A stretch of DNA of 64,000 nt from Ramichloridium luteum. Its lineage: Eukaryota > Ascomycota > Dothideomycetes > Mycosphaerellales > Dissoconiaceae. A program made the translations under genes and the position numbers. The stretch lies in contig MTSC01000002.1 in assembly GCA_002368545.1 (NCBI GenBank), positions 1,302,001 to 1,366,000 on the forward strand, given 5' to 3'. Position 1 is the stretch's first letter. Each line of letters starts with the position of its first letter. The notes beneath the pieces are model-generated. The model had not been told where the DNA came from. It ran no database searches and worked only from the letters and a program-made list of their open reading frames with translations. Positions 23,938-35,779 of this stretch are shown in pieces.

Positions 23938-25872
23938 TCAATACGTAAACGCCTCCTCCACAAACTCCACCACCCCCTCCCTGACGACGGCCCTCGCCGC
24001 CGCACGCACACTATCCGCAAACGCGCCCGGACCGCAGACACTGACCGCGAGGGCGCCGACGCGCTCGCGCATTTCCTTCTCCAGCACCTGCGCCGGCTTG
24101 CAGCGGCCCTCGAGCATGCGCACGGCGCCGGAGTCCGACACCACATCGCGGCGGTGGCGGGGTTTCGTCACGTAGATATGGATCCGCAGGACGTCGCGGC
24201 GCCCGGGCATGCGCAGGATGGTGTCCATCCAGGGCCGCACCCAGGCGAGCGCCTCGGGCGTCGGGACGGACCAGACGAGCAGGATCCGGCGGGTCGCGCA
24301 CAGGCCGAGGTGTTGCCGGTGCAGCAGGTCGCGCAGGTAGCCGAGGCAGTGCGTGATGCCGACGCCGCCGGCGAAGAGGGCGACGGAGCCGTAGGAGGCG
24401 AATTGGTCGTGTCCGCCGTAGAGGCCCTCGAGCATGCCGACGGTCGTGTAGGTCCCCGAGGGCGCGGCGGCGGCGCGGGTGTAGAGTTGTAACGTCATGC
24501 CGGAGCGCGCTTTCGTGACGAGGGAGATGGTGGTGACGGGCGCGTGCAAGGCGTCGATCAGCTCAACTGTGCTCTGTTGGTCGGCGGCGGTGCGAGCTGC
24601 GGGGGCTTTCTCATCGCAGAGAGTCCGGCGGCGGAGCGCATCGGTGTCGCCAGCGGCCCAGGCGACGGAGAAGGGGTGCGAGGAGAGCCAGGAGACGGCA
24701 GGGAGGTAGGCGTGCACGTGGCAGCCCGGCCGCCACTTGATCGGGCGTGCGAGGTGGAAGGTCACTCGGCAGGCCTCGGCGGGAAGCGCTTCCACCGTGA
24801 CTTTCGTCAAGCCGCGTTGTCGTGTGAAGTTGTAGTAGACCACCCGGCCGATGCGCCACGACCACTCGAGACCCCAGATCAGGAAGCAGAGCACGACCCA
24901 TGACTCGAAGGGAAGCTTAGCGTAGACGACGTGCAGCATGATGCCAAGCAGTGCCAGCCATGCGAGGAAGCGGTGCGAGTTGAGGAAGAACTCGTAGAAG
25001 GCATGTCGAATGGGCCCCAAGGAGGCGATGCCCATGAAGATGAACACACAGGTGGCCACCATGCCCCACTGATAACTGGTGGAAGTGGACAGAGCAAGGT
25101 GAACTTGACTGACGCCGTCATTGCTGCCCGCGCTGATGTTGTTGTACATGAAACATGAAACATGGATGATCGCCTCCAGGATCACCATGCGAGCGCACCA
25201 GCGATGGAGGAGGTTGAAGGTGTCGTAGGATACTTTGAGGATCGGGATTAGAGGATTATTGCGCATCGCGAACAAAATTGTGGGGATTAGATTTGCGGTC
25301 GCCAGAATGCCCGATCGACCGCGAAGTTCAGCAACCACGGAATAGCGATTGGATCGGTTCCAGTCCAGTATTAAGCAATAAGCAAGGTTTGAGGAAAGGT
25401 ATAGAAAGAGAAGGAGGGTATGGAACCTCGACGGCAGAGTACCGATCGCGATCGCCTTGGAGAGTTGGAGTTCCCGGTTATGCCGTACTTTGCCCAGAGG
25501 TGCGTAGAGCAGATACTGCTTGATCCACGGCCAGAAGGTGGTGGCATTGGTCTGCCAATACCGCTGATCGCGCTCGTTTCCGAGACTCGTGATCAGGCGA
25601 ACATAGGACTTGCCCATCTGTGACCATTTGTATCCGAATGTCGCGATCAGCAGGGCACAGAACGAGACGACCAGGATGTGGACCAGCAGGTAGTTCGTGC
25701 CCTGGCTTACACCATTCAAGCCATGGCTGTATGGCAGTGCCGGCGCGGAATCGTTCAGTGATGCGCCAGTGTCCGCAACGGCGGTGGTCATGGTTAGACC
25801 AGTGGGTTCCGTGGGCGCGGCGCGTGCGACGAGCGCTCGTCCCAAAGCCTGGAGATGTCCAGGGAGATGCAT
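23938..25872 (-). CDS. Ferric reductase-type transmembrane flavocytochrome (FRE/NOX family)
   Basis: An intronless frame of 644 aa. Fre proteins pass electrons from NADPH through FAD and two haems across the membrane to reduce extracellular iron or copper. Several hydrophobic helices lie in residues about 55-350. The ferric-reductase core has paired haem histidines in LLHRWCARMVILEAIIHVSC and in NSHRFLAWLALLGIMLHVVY. The FAD-binding domain has the HPFS motif in SWLSSHPFSVAW. The NADPH-binding part has LFAGGVGITHCLGYL and a terminal VCGPG. The frame runs four codons upstream to a GTG; the first ATG (25872, MHLPGHLQ) is used. No classical cleaved signal is obvious. Substrate (iron, copper or oxygen) cannot be decided from sequence; no siderophore or permease gene is adjacent. 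Confidence 0.92.
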   Translation of the reverse strand: MHLPGHLQALGRALVARAAPTEPTGLTMTTAVADTGASLNDSAPALPYSHGLNGVSQGTNYLLVHILVVSFCALLIATFGYKWSQMGKSYVRLITSLGNERDQRYWQTNATTFWPWIKQYLLYAPLGKVRHNRELQLSKAIAIGTLPSRFHTLLLFLYLSSNLAYCLILDWNRSNRYSVVAELRGRSGILATANLIPTILFAMRNNPLIPILKVSYDTFNLLHRWCARMVILEAIIHVSCFMYNNISAGSNDGVSQVHLALSTSTSYQWGMVATCVFIFMGIASLGPIRHAFYEFFLNSHRFLAWLALLGIMLHVVYAKLPFESWVVLCFLIWGLEWSWRIGRVVYYNFTRQRGLTKVTVEALPAEACRVTFHLARPIKWRPGCHVHAYLPAVSWLSSHPFSVAWAAGDTDALRRRTLCDEKAPAARTAADQQSTVELIDALHAPVTTISLVTKARSGMTLQLYTRAAAAPSGTYTTVGMLEGLYGGHDQFASYGSVALFAGGVGITHCLGYLRDLLHRQHLGLCATRRILLVWSVPTPEALAWVRPWMDTILRMPGRRDVLRIHIYVTKPRHRRDVVSDSGAVRMLEGRCKPAQVLEKEMRERVGALAVSVCGPGAFADSVRAAARAVVREGVVEFVEEAFTY

Positions 25873-27809
25873 CGTGTCCAGCACGAAATGAAGCGAAAGT
25901 CGTAATGGAAGGTGAGGGTTGGTGAATCGATTGCTCGATCGAATTTTCGGCGAATGAAGGCGTGGAGCAAGAGTGAAGCGTCAAGGTGCCGGCACCAGGA
26001 CGAATGTTAGAGCGCCGTGTAGGCGTCGCCGATAGTATTCTCGTAACCACGTGTATGATTGTGTTGAATTCGTGAACAAAAATGCCAATCTCACAGCTCG
26101 GCGTTGGTTATGGTGAATGTGTCGGTCATGGTTGCGCGCGTCTTTGTTCGTGGTGACTCTATGGGTGATAGCAGCAGGATCGCACAGCAAAACGCGTCGT
26201 ATCGTCGTGACTCCTGGTCTCGTGAGAGAGTATTACTCGATTCTGGCACTCCTGTACAATCTGGTGACTCGCTTGACCACACAACACGCGCTCCAAATGC
26301 ACAACGAAGGAAACGACGAAGGGCCAAGAACAAAGGAGATGCGGGAGTCATAGGAGATCGCACTTGCCGAAGAACAGACCACTGCCACTTACCCAGGGCC
26401 AAACATGAGATGTATGCCGCCCGGAGAATTTCTACGAGGATTCGCCTGCGACATCTTCGGGTCGGTCGCCGCCATCGAACCAGACCGGAGGGTGGTGCAA
26501 GGGCTGGGTTTGACGTCGGGTTGGAAAGTGTCTGGAGGTCGCTGCCGTTGGCGCCTGGTAGGGCACGCGATTGGCTGCGGAGCGCCTCTGCGGGCGCTTC
26601 CGCTGGCGTCGGCTCCTGCAGCCGCCCCGAGGGGAAAGTCCACTGCCAATCGCAGCGAAAGCCGGCAGATCTCCTGCTACGCGCGCGCGTTTCAGCTTTG
26701 TCCTCCTGCTCGTGGAGGACTTGGCTTTGCGCATGGACTGGATCCATATCTCGAGAATAGGAATGAGTGGACTCAGCTGCTGAGATTCTACCAGGAATAC
26801 GAATCACCCCATTTGAGGGTCAACGCGCAGCTGCTTGCATGACGCGGCCGATGAGTATCGAGAGGGGAGGCCACACGGGGACACGGTCACCAGAAAGCCG
26901 ACCAGTGCCACTTTCATCATCTCTGCTTGAGAGCCTGGTCGGTCCGGTGGGTGATCGAATGTCTGCGCGGTGCACAAGTAATGATGGGATGATTGGAAGT
27001 GACCTCGTCGTACATTAGCAGTACATCCAAAAATTTATATCCCGAAAGATGAAGTATCACGAGACGCCATTGTTGAGCATTTCTCGCATACGCAGAGTTC
27101 CTCATCGCTTGAAAATCACGAGATCTTGTTCCTTCTTGCCCATTTCTATACAACCTGCTCTGCTGACCAGAAAGGAGCAGGGGCGAATGTTCTCACGTGG
27201 ATTGCATCGGCCGCACCGCTAGTCGAATGGGACGTTCACGAATGTCGTGCTTAATGCTTCTCTGCCTTATCTTTGGCAGGAATTCGATGCGGATCTGTTC
27301 AAATGCCAGAATGTCTGGATGTGTTAATACTATCATTTTCGCTCGTCTTCACAAGTGAACTACTGCCACCACGCAGCAGACTTTGGTGCACCCAATATAC
27401 CACGAGCAAGCCAGACGTGCAGTTGTCCACGTCAAGCGGCAGTCATTCCATAGTCCCAAGTTTCTGCTATAGGTAGCGACAGATGTCACCAAGTTAGTGT
27501 ACATAAGTTAGTCGGCTCGGATGTCTTTGGATAGTCCAGCAAACGTGGTGGTCCCCACGCGTCGCTGCGAAGACTGTTCAGCCGCACGGGCCCACCTCAC
27601 GTCAACTTCTGGCGGTTGCGGATCACGTCTTGGCACCCCGGAGTCAGGCAGATCAACCACGTCCGGCGAAGCTTCTGCGAGACCATTTCGGTCTATTCGT
27701 GTTGATGATCCGTTTTCCTGAGCCGGTGCTGGGTGAGATAGCTCACGCTGGCTGCCAGGCCGCAGCTTGAAGAGGAAACCATGAAAGAACCGAACCTAAT
27801 TCACGAAAC
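25873..27809. other. 1.9-kb region upstream of the reductase and of the 27.8-kb gene
   Basis: Contains the promoters of two divergent genes. A 238-codon minus-strand frame (26091-26807) and an overlapping plus-strand frame (26104-26760) are mutually exclusive. Both are Arg/Ser-rich without family features, so both are treated as chance frames. The 27480-27800 stretch was checked for a zinc-cluster exon belonging to the next gene; none was found. Confidence 0.4.
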
Positions 27810-29351
27810 ATGGCACTGGTATCATCTCAAGACATGCACCATGAAACGAAACCAATGACGGTCTGGTTGAATTCGTTCTCTTCCGGTGAAGACAGCATCA
27901 CCTTCCAGGCCCCAGCTGAAGCACCCATCAAACACGAAGAAGAAGAGTCAAAACCCATGGATTCCCTTAACTCGCTCCCCATGACGAACCTCGGCAACAT
28001 CATCGTCGACCCGCACGACGTGCTCGCGAAGATCGCTTGTCCAGAGCTGCCGAATGTCGATGCGCTCTGCTACTGGTTCCAAGCCGGCGAGATTCGGTCC
28101 TCGCCCGGCCACCCTCGCCCGTGGCTTCAGCAGGTCCGCTACTTCTGGGGCGATTGCATGTGGTCGTTGGCGCTCACGCATCCGGAAATCTTCACGGCGC
28201 TGACCTCCCTCGTCCTGCGCAAACGCGCTCGCCTGACCAACACGAATGCAGATTATTATTGCCGCGTCGCGGACATCACTAGCATGGAGCTTTTTCGTGG
28301 CGGCCAGCAGCAGGGGACGGTGTCACCGCAGCAGCAGCAGCAGCAGCAGCAGGAGGTGACCGAGGCCACACTCGTGCAAGTCGGACGATTCTCCTTGCTC
28401 GCCTGGCTGCGCAACGATGTCGAGGAGGCGTCCTTGCACCTGGCAGCGTTGCGGCGTATGCTCGAGGACTCTCCGACGACGAGGATGGACCACACGAATT
28501 GGCTTTTCACCTGGTGGATGGACATTGCCTTCGCATTCGTCACCGACGCCACGCCAACTCTGCCCTTCTACATCCCCGGCGAATGGAAGTGCGACGTCTT
28601 CCTGACATTGTCCGAAGTAGAATCCTCCTGGCGGCTCTCCAGCGCCAACGTCCGCTCCTTCGGCTCTCTCGCCGGCGACCACATCGGCACGCTCGTCAAC
28701 ACCATGAGCCTGCTGCACCAGCTGTCCATGATACTCGAGCACGAGCACACCTATACGGGCCGCCCGCCGCCCTACGCCCTATGCTACGAGCTCCTGTACC
28801 GAGCCAGCGCCTTCCACGCCGTGCTTGCCACTTTCCCACCGGATACCGCCGACCTTTCCGAACTGCTCGCCATCGCGCTGAAACTTTGCGCAATGGCCCA
28901 CATGACCCCCTTCGTGACGCAGGACGGCAGCCGACACAAAGTCTTCCTCGCACGCGCTGCCAAAATCGCGCCAGCTCCTGATACCATCCTTCCCCGCTGG
29001 AAAACCCGCGCCAACGCCGCGGGCCTTCTTTGGCTTCTCTTCGTCATCGCCGCGGAGGCCACCTACCATTCTCCACCAGAGGAGCTTGAAGCGTGGATTG
29101 CCCGTCTGCGGAAACCGATGGAGATGCTGCACATCGCGACCCGGGCGGGCTTGGTACGCGCTCTCCAGAGCTTCCCTTGTGCGAGGCATTGGCGGGCCCG
29201 TGTGCTACCATACTTGTGGACACGGCTCAAACCGCCGAAGCAGCAGGCAAGATGGCGCGTTCTGGATGAGGAGGCCGAACATCCACTCGTGGTCGCGCCG
29301 CCGAGGTTGGTGTTTCCGACTGTGTTGCCATTCTTGGAGTTTCCCGATTGA
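27810..29351 (+). CDS. Uncharacterised 513-aa protein, resembling fungal transcription-factor domain without zinc cluster
   Basis: A single open frame from ATG 27810 to TGA 29351. The sequence is largely helical with short conserved-looking blocks (ALCYWFQAGEIRSSP, HPEIFTALTSLVLRKRARL, ELLYRASAFHAVLATFPPD) and an 8-residue polyGln tract. The overall feel, a helical domain of about 400 aa with a mid-protein Q tract, recalls the regulatory domain of fungal zinc-cluster activators. There is no Cys6 cluster in the frame or within about 300 bp upstream, so either the DNA-binding part is missing or this is another family. Residues 1-60 are Glu/Lys/Ser-rich and probably disordered. I do not recognise a specific family; function is unassigned. 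The start is supported by the lack of an earlier in-frame ATG. Confidence 0.6.
   Translation: MALVSSQDMHHETKPMTVWLNSFSSGEDSITFQAPAEAPIKHEEEESKPMDSLNSLPMTNLGNIIVDPHDVLAKIACPELPNVDALCYWFQAGEIRSSPGHPRPWLQQVRYFWGDCMWSLALTHPEIFTALTSLVLRKRARLTNTNADYYCRVADITSMELFRGGQQQGTVSPQQQQQQQQEVTEATLVQVGRFSLLAWLRNDVEEASLHLAALRRMLEDSPTTRMDHTNWLFTWWMDIAFAFVTDATPTLPFYIPGEWKCDVFLTLSEVESSWRLSSANVRSFGSLAGDHIGTLVNTMSLLHQLSMILEHEHTYTGRPPPYALCYELLYRASAFHAVLATFPPDTADLSELLAIALKLCAMAHMTPFVTQDGSRHKVFLARAAKIAPAPDTILPRWKTRANAAGLLWLLFVIAAEATYHSPPEELEAWIARLRKPMEMLHIATRAGLVRALQSFPCARHWRARVLPYLWTRLKPPKQQARWRVLDEEAEHPLVVAPPRLVFPTVLPFLEFPD
28329..28352 (+). repeat. (CAG)8 trinucleotide repeat encoding polyglutamine
   Basis: Eight perfect CAG codons in frame, giving eight consecutive Gln inside the 27.8-kb gene. 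Pure codon use means the tract is likely to vary in length between strains. Confidence 0.9.
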
Positions 29352-30741
29352 TCAGAGTTGCTGTGAACGCAGAAACGCTCAATGTCGTGCATCGCCGGAG
29401 CATTATTCTCAATCGCTCCTGGATTGCGAGGCAAGCCCTACCTGACAAGAACCCAATAGCGAGGATACGAGCAAACGAGAGACACAACAATCAGCAACAG
29501 CCGCTTGACGGCTGCATCAGATCTAAAGGCAAGCCGGAAAAGCACAAATTGTCCTCATGTCATTTCCAGGCAGTCGGTTCTCACCACGACACGTTCAGCC
29601 TATCCAAGAGCTGGCAACATGGCATTTCGCTCCACTCAGCTCACCCCTTCTGCACTTTTGGACTTCGGCCGTAGGGCGAACCCAGGTACAAAGGGTCCTG
29701 TCAAAGTCTCCGCGCAGCTCATCTCGCTTTGCCTTGTTTCTGCCGCCCCAACCGACCCAGCTCCGCGGCAGGTCGGCACGTCATGCTCAACCTTTTGCCA
29801 TGCTCGTCCTCAAATGCGAGCTCACACTGACACGACAGCAAGAGAGTTACGCGTCTAATCCATCGTTGATGCGAGTCCGGCAGTTGCTCGGAGAGACAGC
29901 GGGGCCGATGGTGGAGCTGTTGCAGCTCGTGGGTAGGTCGGGTGACGGTGTGATGGGAAGATGCGCGCTAGGCAGCTGAGCAAGCACCCGCAGCACAAAG
30001 GAAGAAATTCTCCGAGAGAAGGCGACGTGTGCTTTTGACCCACACACACGCGTACGAGTGCGCGCCCAGCTGTCTTCGCCGCCGCCACAACTTGACAGTC
30101 AGAGTGGGCTGGGCTGTGGTGCAACACACCTTGCCGGAGAATTTTTCTGTCATCTTGAAATGTGGGCTGGGAGCTCTGTGACGATGGGTGGGTTACGCGA
30201 CTGCTCATGCAGCTGCCACGCCACCTCGGCCCCGGCCAGAGATTGCTGTCCTGATGCTGATGGCACACTTCAGCAGCCTGCCCAGACGGCATCAATCCTT
30301 CGCAATGTGAAGCCCAAGCAAAAGACGTGGAAGGGGACAAATCTCACTCGGGTAGTGCATGGAGTCAACAACGAGTAGTAAGAATGCTTCTGGATTCGGT
30401 CATTATTGTACTAATATTACATGAGAACCACTCATGCAGCCTATTTCCCAACGGCCCATTCGTGCCTGTCGCCCAGTCATCTCCGCTGCCCATCCGAATG
30501 TGCTCGGCAGGACGCCGGAACAGAGCGCAGCTGCCTGTTTCGGACGCAAAGCAGAGCAGGGTCGGATACAGTCAGCTTCCAAACAAGCTGAATCACAGGA
30601 CACGGATAACCCCAGGAATCCATTTTTCATCCAAATTAGTTGCCTGATTCAGAATTTTTTGTCATGCTCGCACACCAGCACAAAGACACACGAGAGTACT
30701 CAGCGGGCGCGCTTCCACTTCGGCGCTATCAGCTTCAACCT
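29352..30741. other. 1.4-kb intergenic region, no gene seen
   Basis: Lies between the convergent 27.8-kb gene (+) and the small secreted protein gene (-). Short overlapping frames on both strands show no signal peptides, domains or plausible splice structure. Confidence 0.45.
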
Positions 30742-31408
30742 CTACGCCGAGGTGGCGAAGATCTTGGACTGGATGATCGCCACGCTCTGGCTGCAGGTGA
30801 GGTCGCTGCCGGAGGCGTCACAGGCCAGCACGGAGGTGTTGACCGGCGCGCGCGAGAACGTGGTGACGTGGTCGTAGGGCGGCTGGCCGATGCTGTTGGG
30901 GGAGGAAAGCATGGTTAGATTGAGTGCGAAAGGCCGGAAGGAAGCGGGCTACACTTACGAGGGGTCCTTGAAGTAGTGCGAGATGCGCACAGTGAAGTTG
31001 GTCAGGCTGGTGTACGAATACATGTTCCAGCCGAAGCTGGAGTCCGCGCAGGCGAGCTGGATGGGTTCCCGGTCAGCGAGGTCTTTGTCACGGATGATCG
31101 GATCTATCATCGAATGATCCAAAGGAATGAAAAAGACTTACGTAGCCGCCTTGCGGGTAGCCGGTCGTACCGTGCGCCCAGGCGCCGGAGCAGGAAGTGG
31201 TCGCGTTGGTCAGAGGGTCTGGGTCGTGGACCGTGAAGGTCAAGGTCGAGTTTGCGCCAGCGGCCGAGGAGTCGGTGATTTTCAGACCGGTGACCTCGAG
31301 CGCTTTGCCGGTGAACTGGGCCATGCGCTTTTCGTTTGCGTTGGCGGTCGGCGCGGCGAAGGCGGCCGTTGCGGCCAGAGCAAGGACGAAGGTGGTGAAA
31401 GATTGCAT
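30742..31408 (-). CDS. Small secreted four-cysteine protein, effector-like
   Basis: Three exons (31142-31408, 30959-31056, 30742-30892) with introns of 85 and 66 nt encode 171 aa. The phases agree and the last exon ends at TAG 30742-30744. The N-terminus MQSFTTFVLALAATAAFAA is a clear signal peptide with likely cleavage after AFA. The mature part has exactly four Cys (TTSCSG, YLACADS, VLACDAS, LTCSQ), enough for two disulfides, and several N-glycosylation sequons (NST, NAT, NFT, NTS). The pattern of a beta-rich body with SFGWNMYSYTSLTNFTVRIS recalls the AA1-like (Alt a 1-type) secreted proteins of Dothideomycetes, but I am not certain of that family. It is flanked by large gene-poor stretches, a common setting for effector genes. 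A role outside the cell, at a host or substrate, is inference. Confidence 0.82.
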
Positions 31409-34400
31409 GATTGCTAAGGTGGATCGCGGTTGAAGATGAGGAAAGATGTTTGGTGAGATTGTGTCGGCTGGAGATGTGAAAAGATAGTCGTCGCTGATGT
31501 TGTTCCCAGAACTCAAGAGCGAGGAATCGTCGTGTTTTTATATTATCTCGGTCTTGTGTTCCCAATAAATTGTATTCCCGGGAATAGATGCAAGACAAAG
31601 AAACCAGAAGGCAAAGTGGGTGATGTATACAGCGGAACAGGTGAGCAGTACGGCAGTAATCGGCAAGTACTGTCCAGACCAGTATACATGTATGTGCGAC
31701 GAGAAACGACAAACTGGGAATGAAGTGGATCGCCTACCCAGTACGAAGAGTAGCAGGATGGTCGTCAACAAACGACGAGACTGAGGAGCAGCCTTGGCGA
31801 GCGCGCAAGCATGGCCTAACTACTGTACCTGTCTCTTCCATTCACCTCCACATACTCAGCTCCGCGCCCGCCCGCCAAGTCCTGACGAGCGCAAGCAATC
31901 CGTATTCTACTCCATCGAGTGCAAATCCCCACCGGTGGCGGCGATGATCGACAGGGCCCGGCTGCTGGTGGCGCCTATGGGGAACCTAGCGCTGTTACGT
32001 CGCAGCAGGACTCGCGGGGACGTGAGGTGTGCAGTGGAGTACCTCCAACACTCAACGGTACCTGCTGCAAGTCACGCCGACAGACCAACAAGACCTTAAC
32101 ACCGGGTTTTCACGTCTCGGCAGCTGTCATCATGATCATTTCGCGGCCGGAAAGCAAATTGAAGGCGCAGCGCTTCAATGCCAGCAGTCCGCGAGCCCGG
32201 TCGAGCAGAGCGTAGTGGATCCCACAGCGATACGAACAGCCGATGCCGCCACCATCGTGATCATGGGGTGCCTTTTCCGCCCGCCTAATCCTGCCCTCTC
32301 TGTCTCATCATCATTTACGGCGGAGCGGAAACGTTCAGCGTGGGAGAGGACCCCGAAACGGGCGAAATTCGCCGCGGCAAAAGGCAGCGAGAGACAAAAC
32401 GGTTGCGCCGGTTGGGGCGATCGTTGCCCACGCAGGGCTCAGGTGCGGAGATCACCAGGCGACTGTTCAGGGGGACAAGGTCATTCTCATTAGTTATTTA
32501 TTACTGACGTGCCAGTGCGTGCGCGCCTGTCTCTCAGTCTTGCAGACCATGAGAACAGGCCCGACAGAACAGCAGCTCACAGGGCAGAATGCATTGGGTC
32601 CAATGACAAGCCAAGACGGAGATTCGGCCGGAACGGCACTGGGTGAATGGGGTAGAGCCACGGGGGTTCATTGGTCCGGAGAGCTTTCCAGCTGCCGGCA
32701 CGCGGAAGATTTGTTCTTCGTTGCGGTTACCACACTTTCAAATGCTTGCTACGGATGCTATTGTATGCTGTTGCTGCCTGTCATTCCCTGTAACCCAAGC
32801 AGAGGTAGACAGCTATCGGCGGGCCAGACTGGTCCGGCGGAGGCGTGCGGGCGGGTTCAACTGTGCAAGACCCTGGCCCTGTCACGACAGCGGGAGCAGC
32901 TGTTGCTGCTTTCATTGGCCCCATCGCGCGGTGCTCTTGCGGCCTGTCGCAAGCACGAGCTGGCATCATGGTATCATAACAGGTTGGGCCCTTTTGTTCG
33001 TGGAGGGGCACTGATCCGTTCACCGGGGATAATGGTGCTGATGCCATACCTATTGGGCAGTGGGCGGGAGGATTTTCGAGCCCACTCTGCCAATGCTTTG
33101 CCGAGCAGTGTCACGGCGTGCCGCGTTGCCTTCTGTTGTTGCTGACGAGACTGATGGGACTGGTGTGCATCCGCCCAACAGCGTGGGTTGCGAAGTGTAG
33201 CGATTCATGGTGTGCTGGGCAGCGCGCTCTCACTGCAGTTGTGTCATACCCAGAGGCTCGGTCGCGACAATTGATGCGTAGAGCAGGTGAGTGAAAAGGC
33301 TTTGCCCAGCACATCAGAGTCCCTCGCCGTAGATTTCATCGAATAGGGAAATTTACCGCCACCGTGATCCTCCAGCCCCCTTATGCCCTTCAAGTCGCGT
33401 CGTGAGCCCTTGCAAGGCCAGGAAATCACTCAAACCGGTCGCATCACCTCGAAAGGGGTTCATTGGGACTGCTAAAGGCTCAATTATACTTTACTTCTGC
33501 AGATGGGTGCTGGTGGACAGCCACGACAGCTTAGCTTCGACGCGCCGCGGGCTAAATTTAGGCAGTGGTGGGCTTGCTCTCCGCCTGCGCTCACGCATCA
33601 TGTCTGCACTCTGCAAATCGTCAATGGCGCCGTTGGCGCGACGGAGTTGGGCCTGAAGGGACTGGTTTTGAGGGGAAAAGATCATTCGTGCTGGTGGTGG
33701 TATGCAACGCTTTCTTGGACCCCATGCTTTGATTGTGCTGGTCTTTTGGGCGGAGAAGTCTTGCATTGCAGAGGTCTTATTACTGTATGACATTGTAACC
33801 CAGCTTTAGCAATGCTCAAGCTGCTGGGAGATCAGCCCGTATCGATCAGGTTTAGCACGGGTGGGAGCGAGGTCTGGGGCATTGCTCTGGGGCCATCATG
33901 AGCAGGTAATATTTGTGAATGCCAGTCTCGGGGTCTTTGCGACAGCTGGAGCGCATTACTCAACTGCCGAGCATTAGAGCAGCATCAGTGATGAATTGAG
34001 GCAGCCCTCGTCAAATTGCAGCTGCTTGCGCGGCGCGGGTCGGGCGAGCCGTTTCTGCCCACAGGCGACTTGCATGCAGGGTCGCAACGCCACAGCTCCT
34101 CCTAGTCCGCATAGCGTGAACGCTTTTGCTTGCTTTTTCCTTGCCGTCTCGGTGCGAGCGTGAGATGTAAGAACTCTTGCATTCGTCGCAATACGTTGGT
34201 TAGGTCTGGGATGTTTGCAATACACTTCATTTGCTTGGCAGCGCCCCCTTTTCGTACATACACATAGTCTCTTACCTTTGAGAAGCTTTGCGATCGCAGC
34301 AGTGGCTTAAAGGCGCAGTACGCAATAGCTCGATGAATGTGCAGCCAAGGTGCAGGGTGATTCGTCTGCATGATTGCATAGGGGCCGTTGACGGTTGTGA

Positions 34401-35779
34401 GATGACGGCAGAAGAAGCTTTGGTAGTCTGACAATTTCCTTGCGCAAATCAGGCGTGCAGTCAGGTGGGCACGCCGCAATTGACCGGTCGTCCGCAAGAT
34501 GGTAGACTGACGAACAGGTCTTCCTGATAATCAAGTGCATAAGATTATGTATGATGTAGTCCTATTGCCAACGCGCCTTGAAGTGAGCACAAGGCGTATT
34601 CGTCAAGCCACTGCCCAGAATCGAGCAAACGGTCGTGCTGGGATCTACAGATATCTTCAGTAAGTGGTCATAACTCAAGCGAGATCTCGATTCGATCTTG
34701 CAAAGGGCAGGCAGGGATCCTGGCGCGACAGACTACGCGTCAGCCGGCAACGATTCATCGTCAAATTATTCTCGGGCACCATCGTGCCGACATGACGATA
34801 TCGCAATGCCTTGCGGAATATTCGGCATGGTCGGTCCTGGAGCTGCCGATCTAGGCACGGGTTCCAATCAATTGATTGATAACCCTGTCGTCACTAGCCA
34901 GGCCACACCCGCAGACAATCGAAACTTTGTCCTCACAGGTGCGAAACCCTGTCGGCCACGCCCTGCTTGACCCATCAATTGAATTGTTGCTGTACCATAA
35001 CCGACCTCTGCCCACGCTGTGGCCGAGCCGGCGTCTCTTGGATGTTCCGATCGTACCCCCTTCTCCTTGCTTTTTTGCCTGGTCCTCCTCGGCTGTCAAG
35101 TAATCTATCATCTCCACCGGCACTATACTGTACCCTTGCGTGCTTGCTTGCCTTCCCTGCACCCCCTCCTCCCCACCTATCCCAATCCCTTCTTTTTGAG
35201 CCGCAGACACGACTAGACCTTACCGGCGCAAGCCGAGCGCATCGCCGCCCAGACCACCACCGCCCTCGAACCAAGCTCACGGGTGCATCGCGCGAGTCGC
35301 CTGCGCGCGCATGAAAATCGCTTCGATTCATGACTGCTGCCTTTTTGGTTGACTCTGGCTGTTTTTGGCTTACTCCTGATACCCGCGCCGTGCACCTGCT
35401 TGCGAGCAAGACCACCACCCATTCGCAGCCCCCCCGCGCGTCCGGTGTCGCGTCGGGCCCCCGAATTTCGCGATTGTTCTCCGTTGGTTGCGTGCTGCTG
35501 GACGAGCGCGTGCGCGCCAATCTCTTGACCAAGCGAAAGCGAGCGTCCGCCCGACGATTGCGATCGTACCCTCCGCCGCCGACCGCCGCCGCCCGGACCC
35601 CCTTCCCTTCCCACTACCAGCGCGCGCGCGAAACTCCTGCATTTCGTCGTCGTCGCTGCTTTCGTCACTATTTTGCCGCCGCCGCCGTCGCTGCAGCTGC
35701 TGTCGCCGTCGTCGTTGTCGTCGTTTTGTATCCTGCGTGAGTGCTACGACCGCCGCGCAGACGACCCCGACCGACGCAG
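31409..35779. other. 4.4-kb gene-poor region
   Basis: The longest stretch without a supported gene. Frames up to 208 codons (32519-33145) and 185 codons on the reverse strand (34975-35532) lack domains and overlap frames on the other strand. I saw no terminal repeats, transposase motifs, tRNA boxes or simple tandem arrays. The last few hundred bases are C- and CCG-rich and probably form the leader of the 35.8-kb gene. Confidence 0.45.

Noticed and set aside
26091..26807. 238-codon reverse-strand frame upstream of the ferric reductase
   Set aside because: Composition is Arg/Ser/Pro-rich without domains and it overlaps an equally open plus-strand frame; promoter region is likelier.
32519..33145. 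208-codon plus-strand frame in the gene-poor region
   Set aside because: No domain, irregular composition and overlapping frames on the other strand; no splice partners seen.
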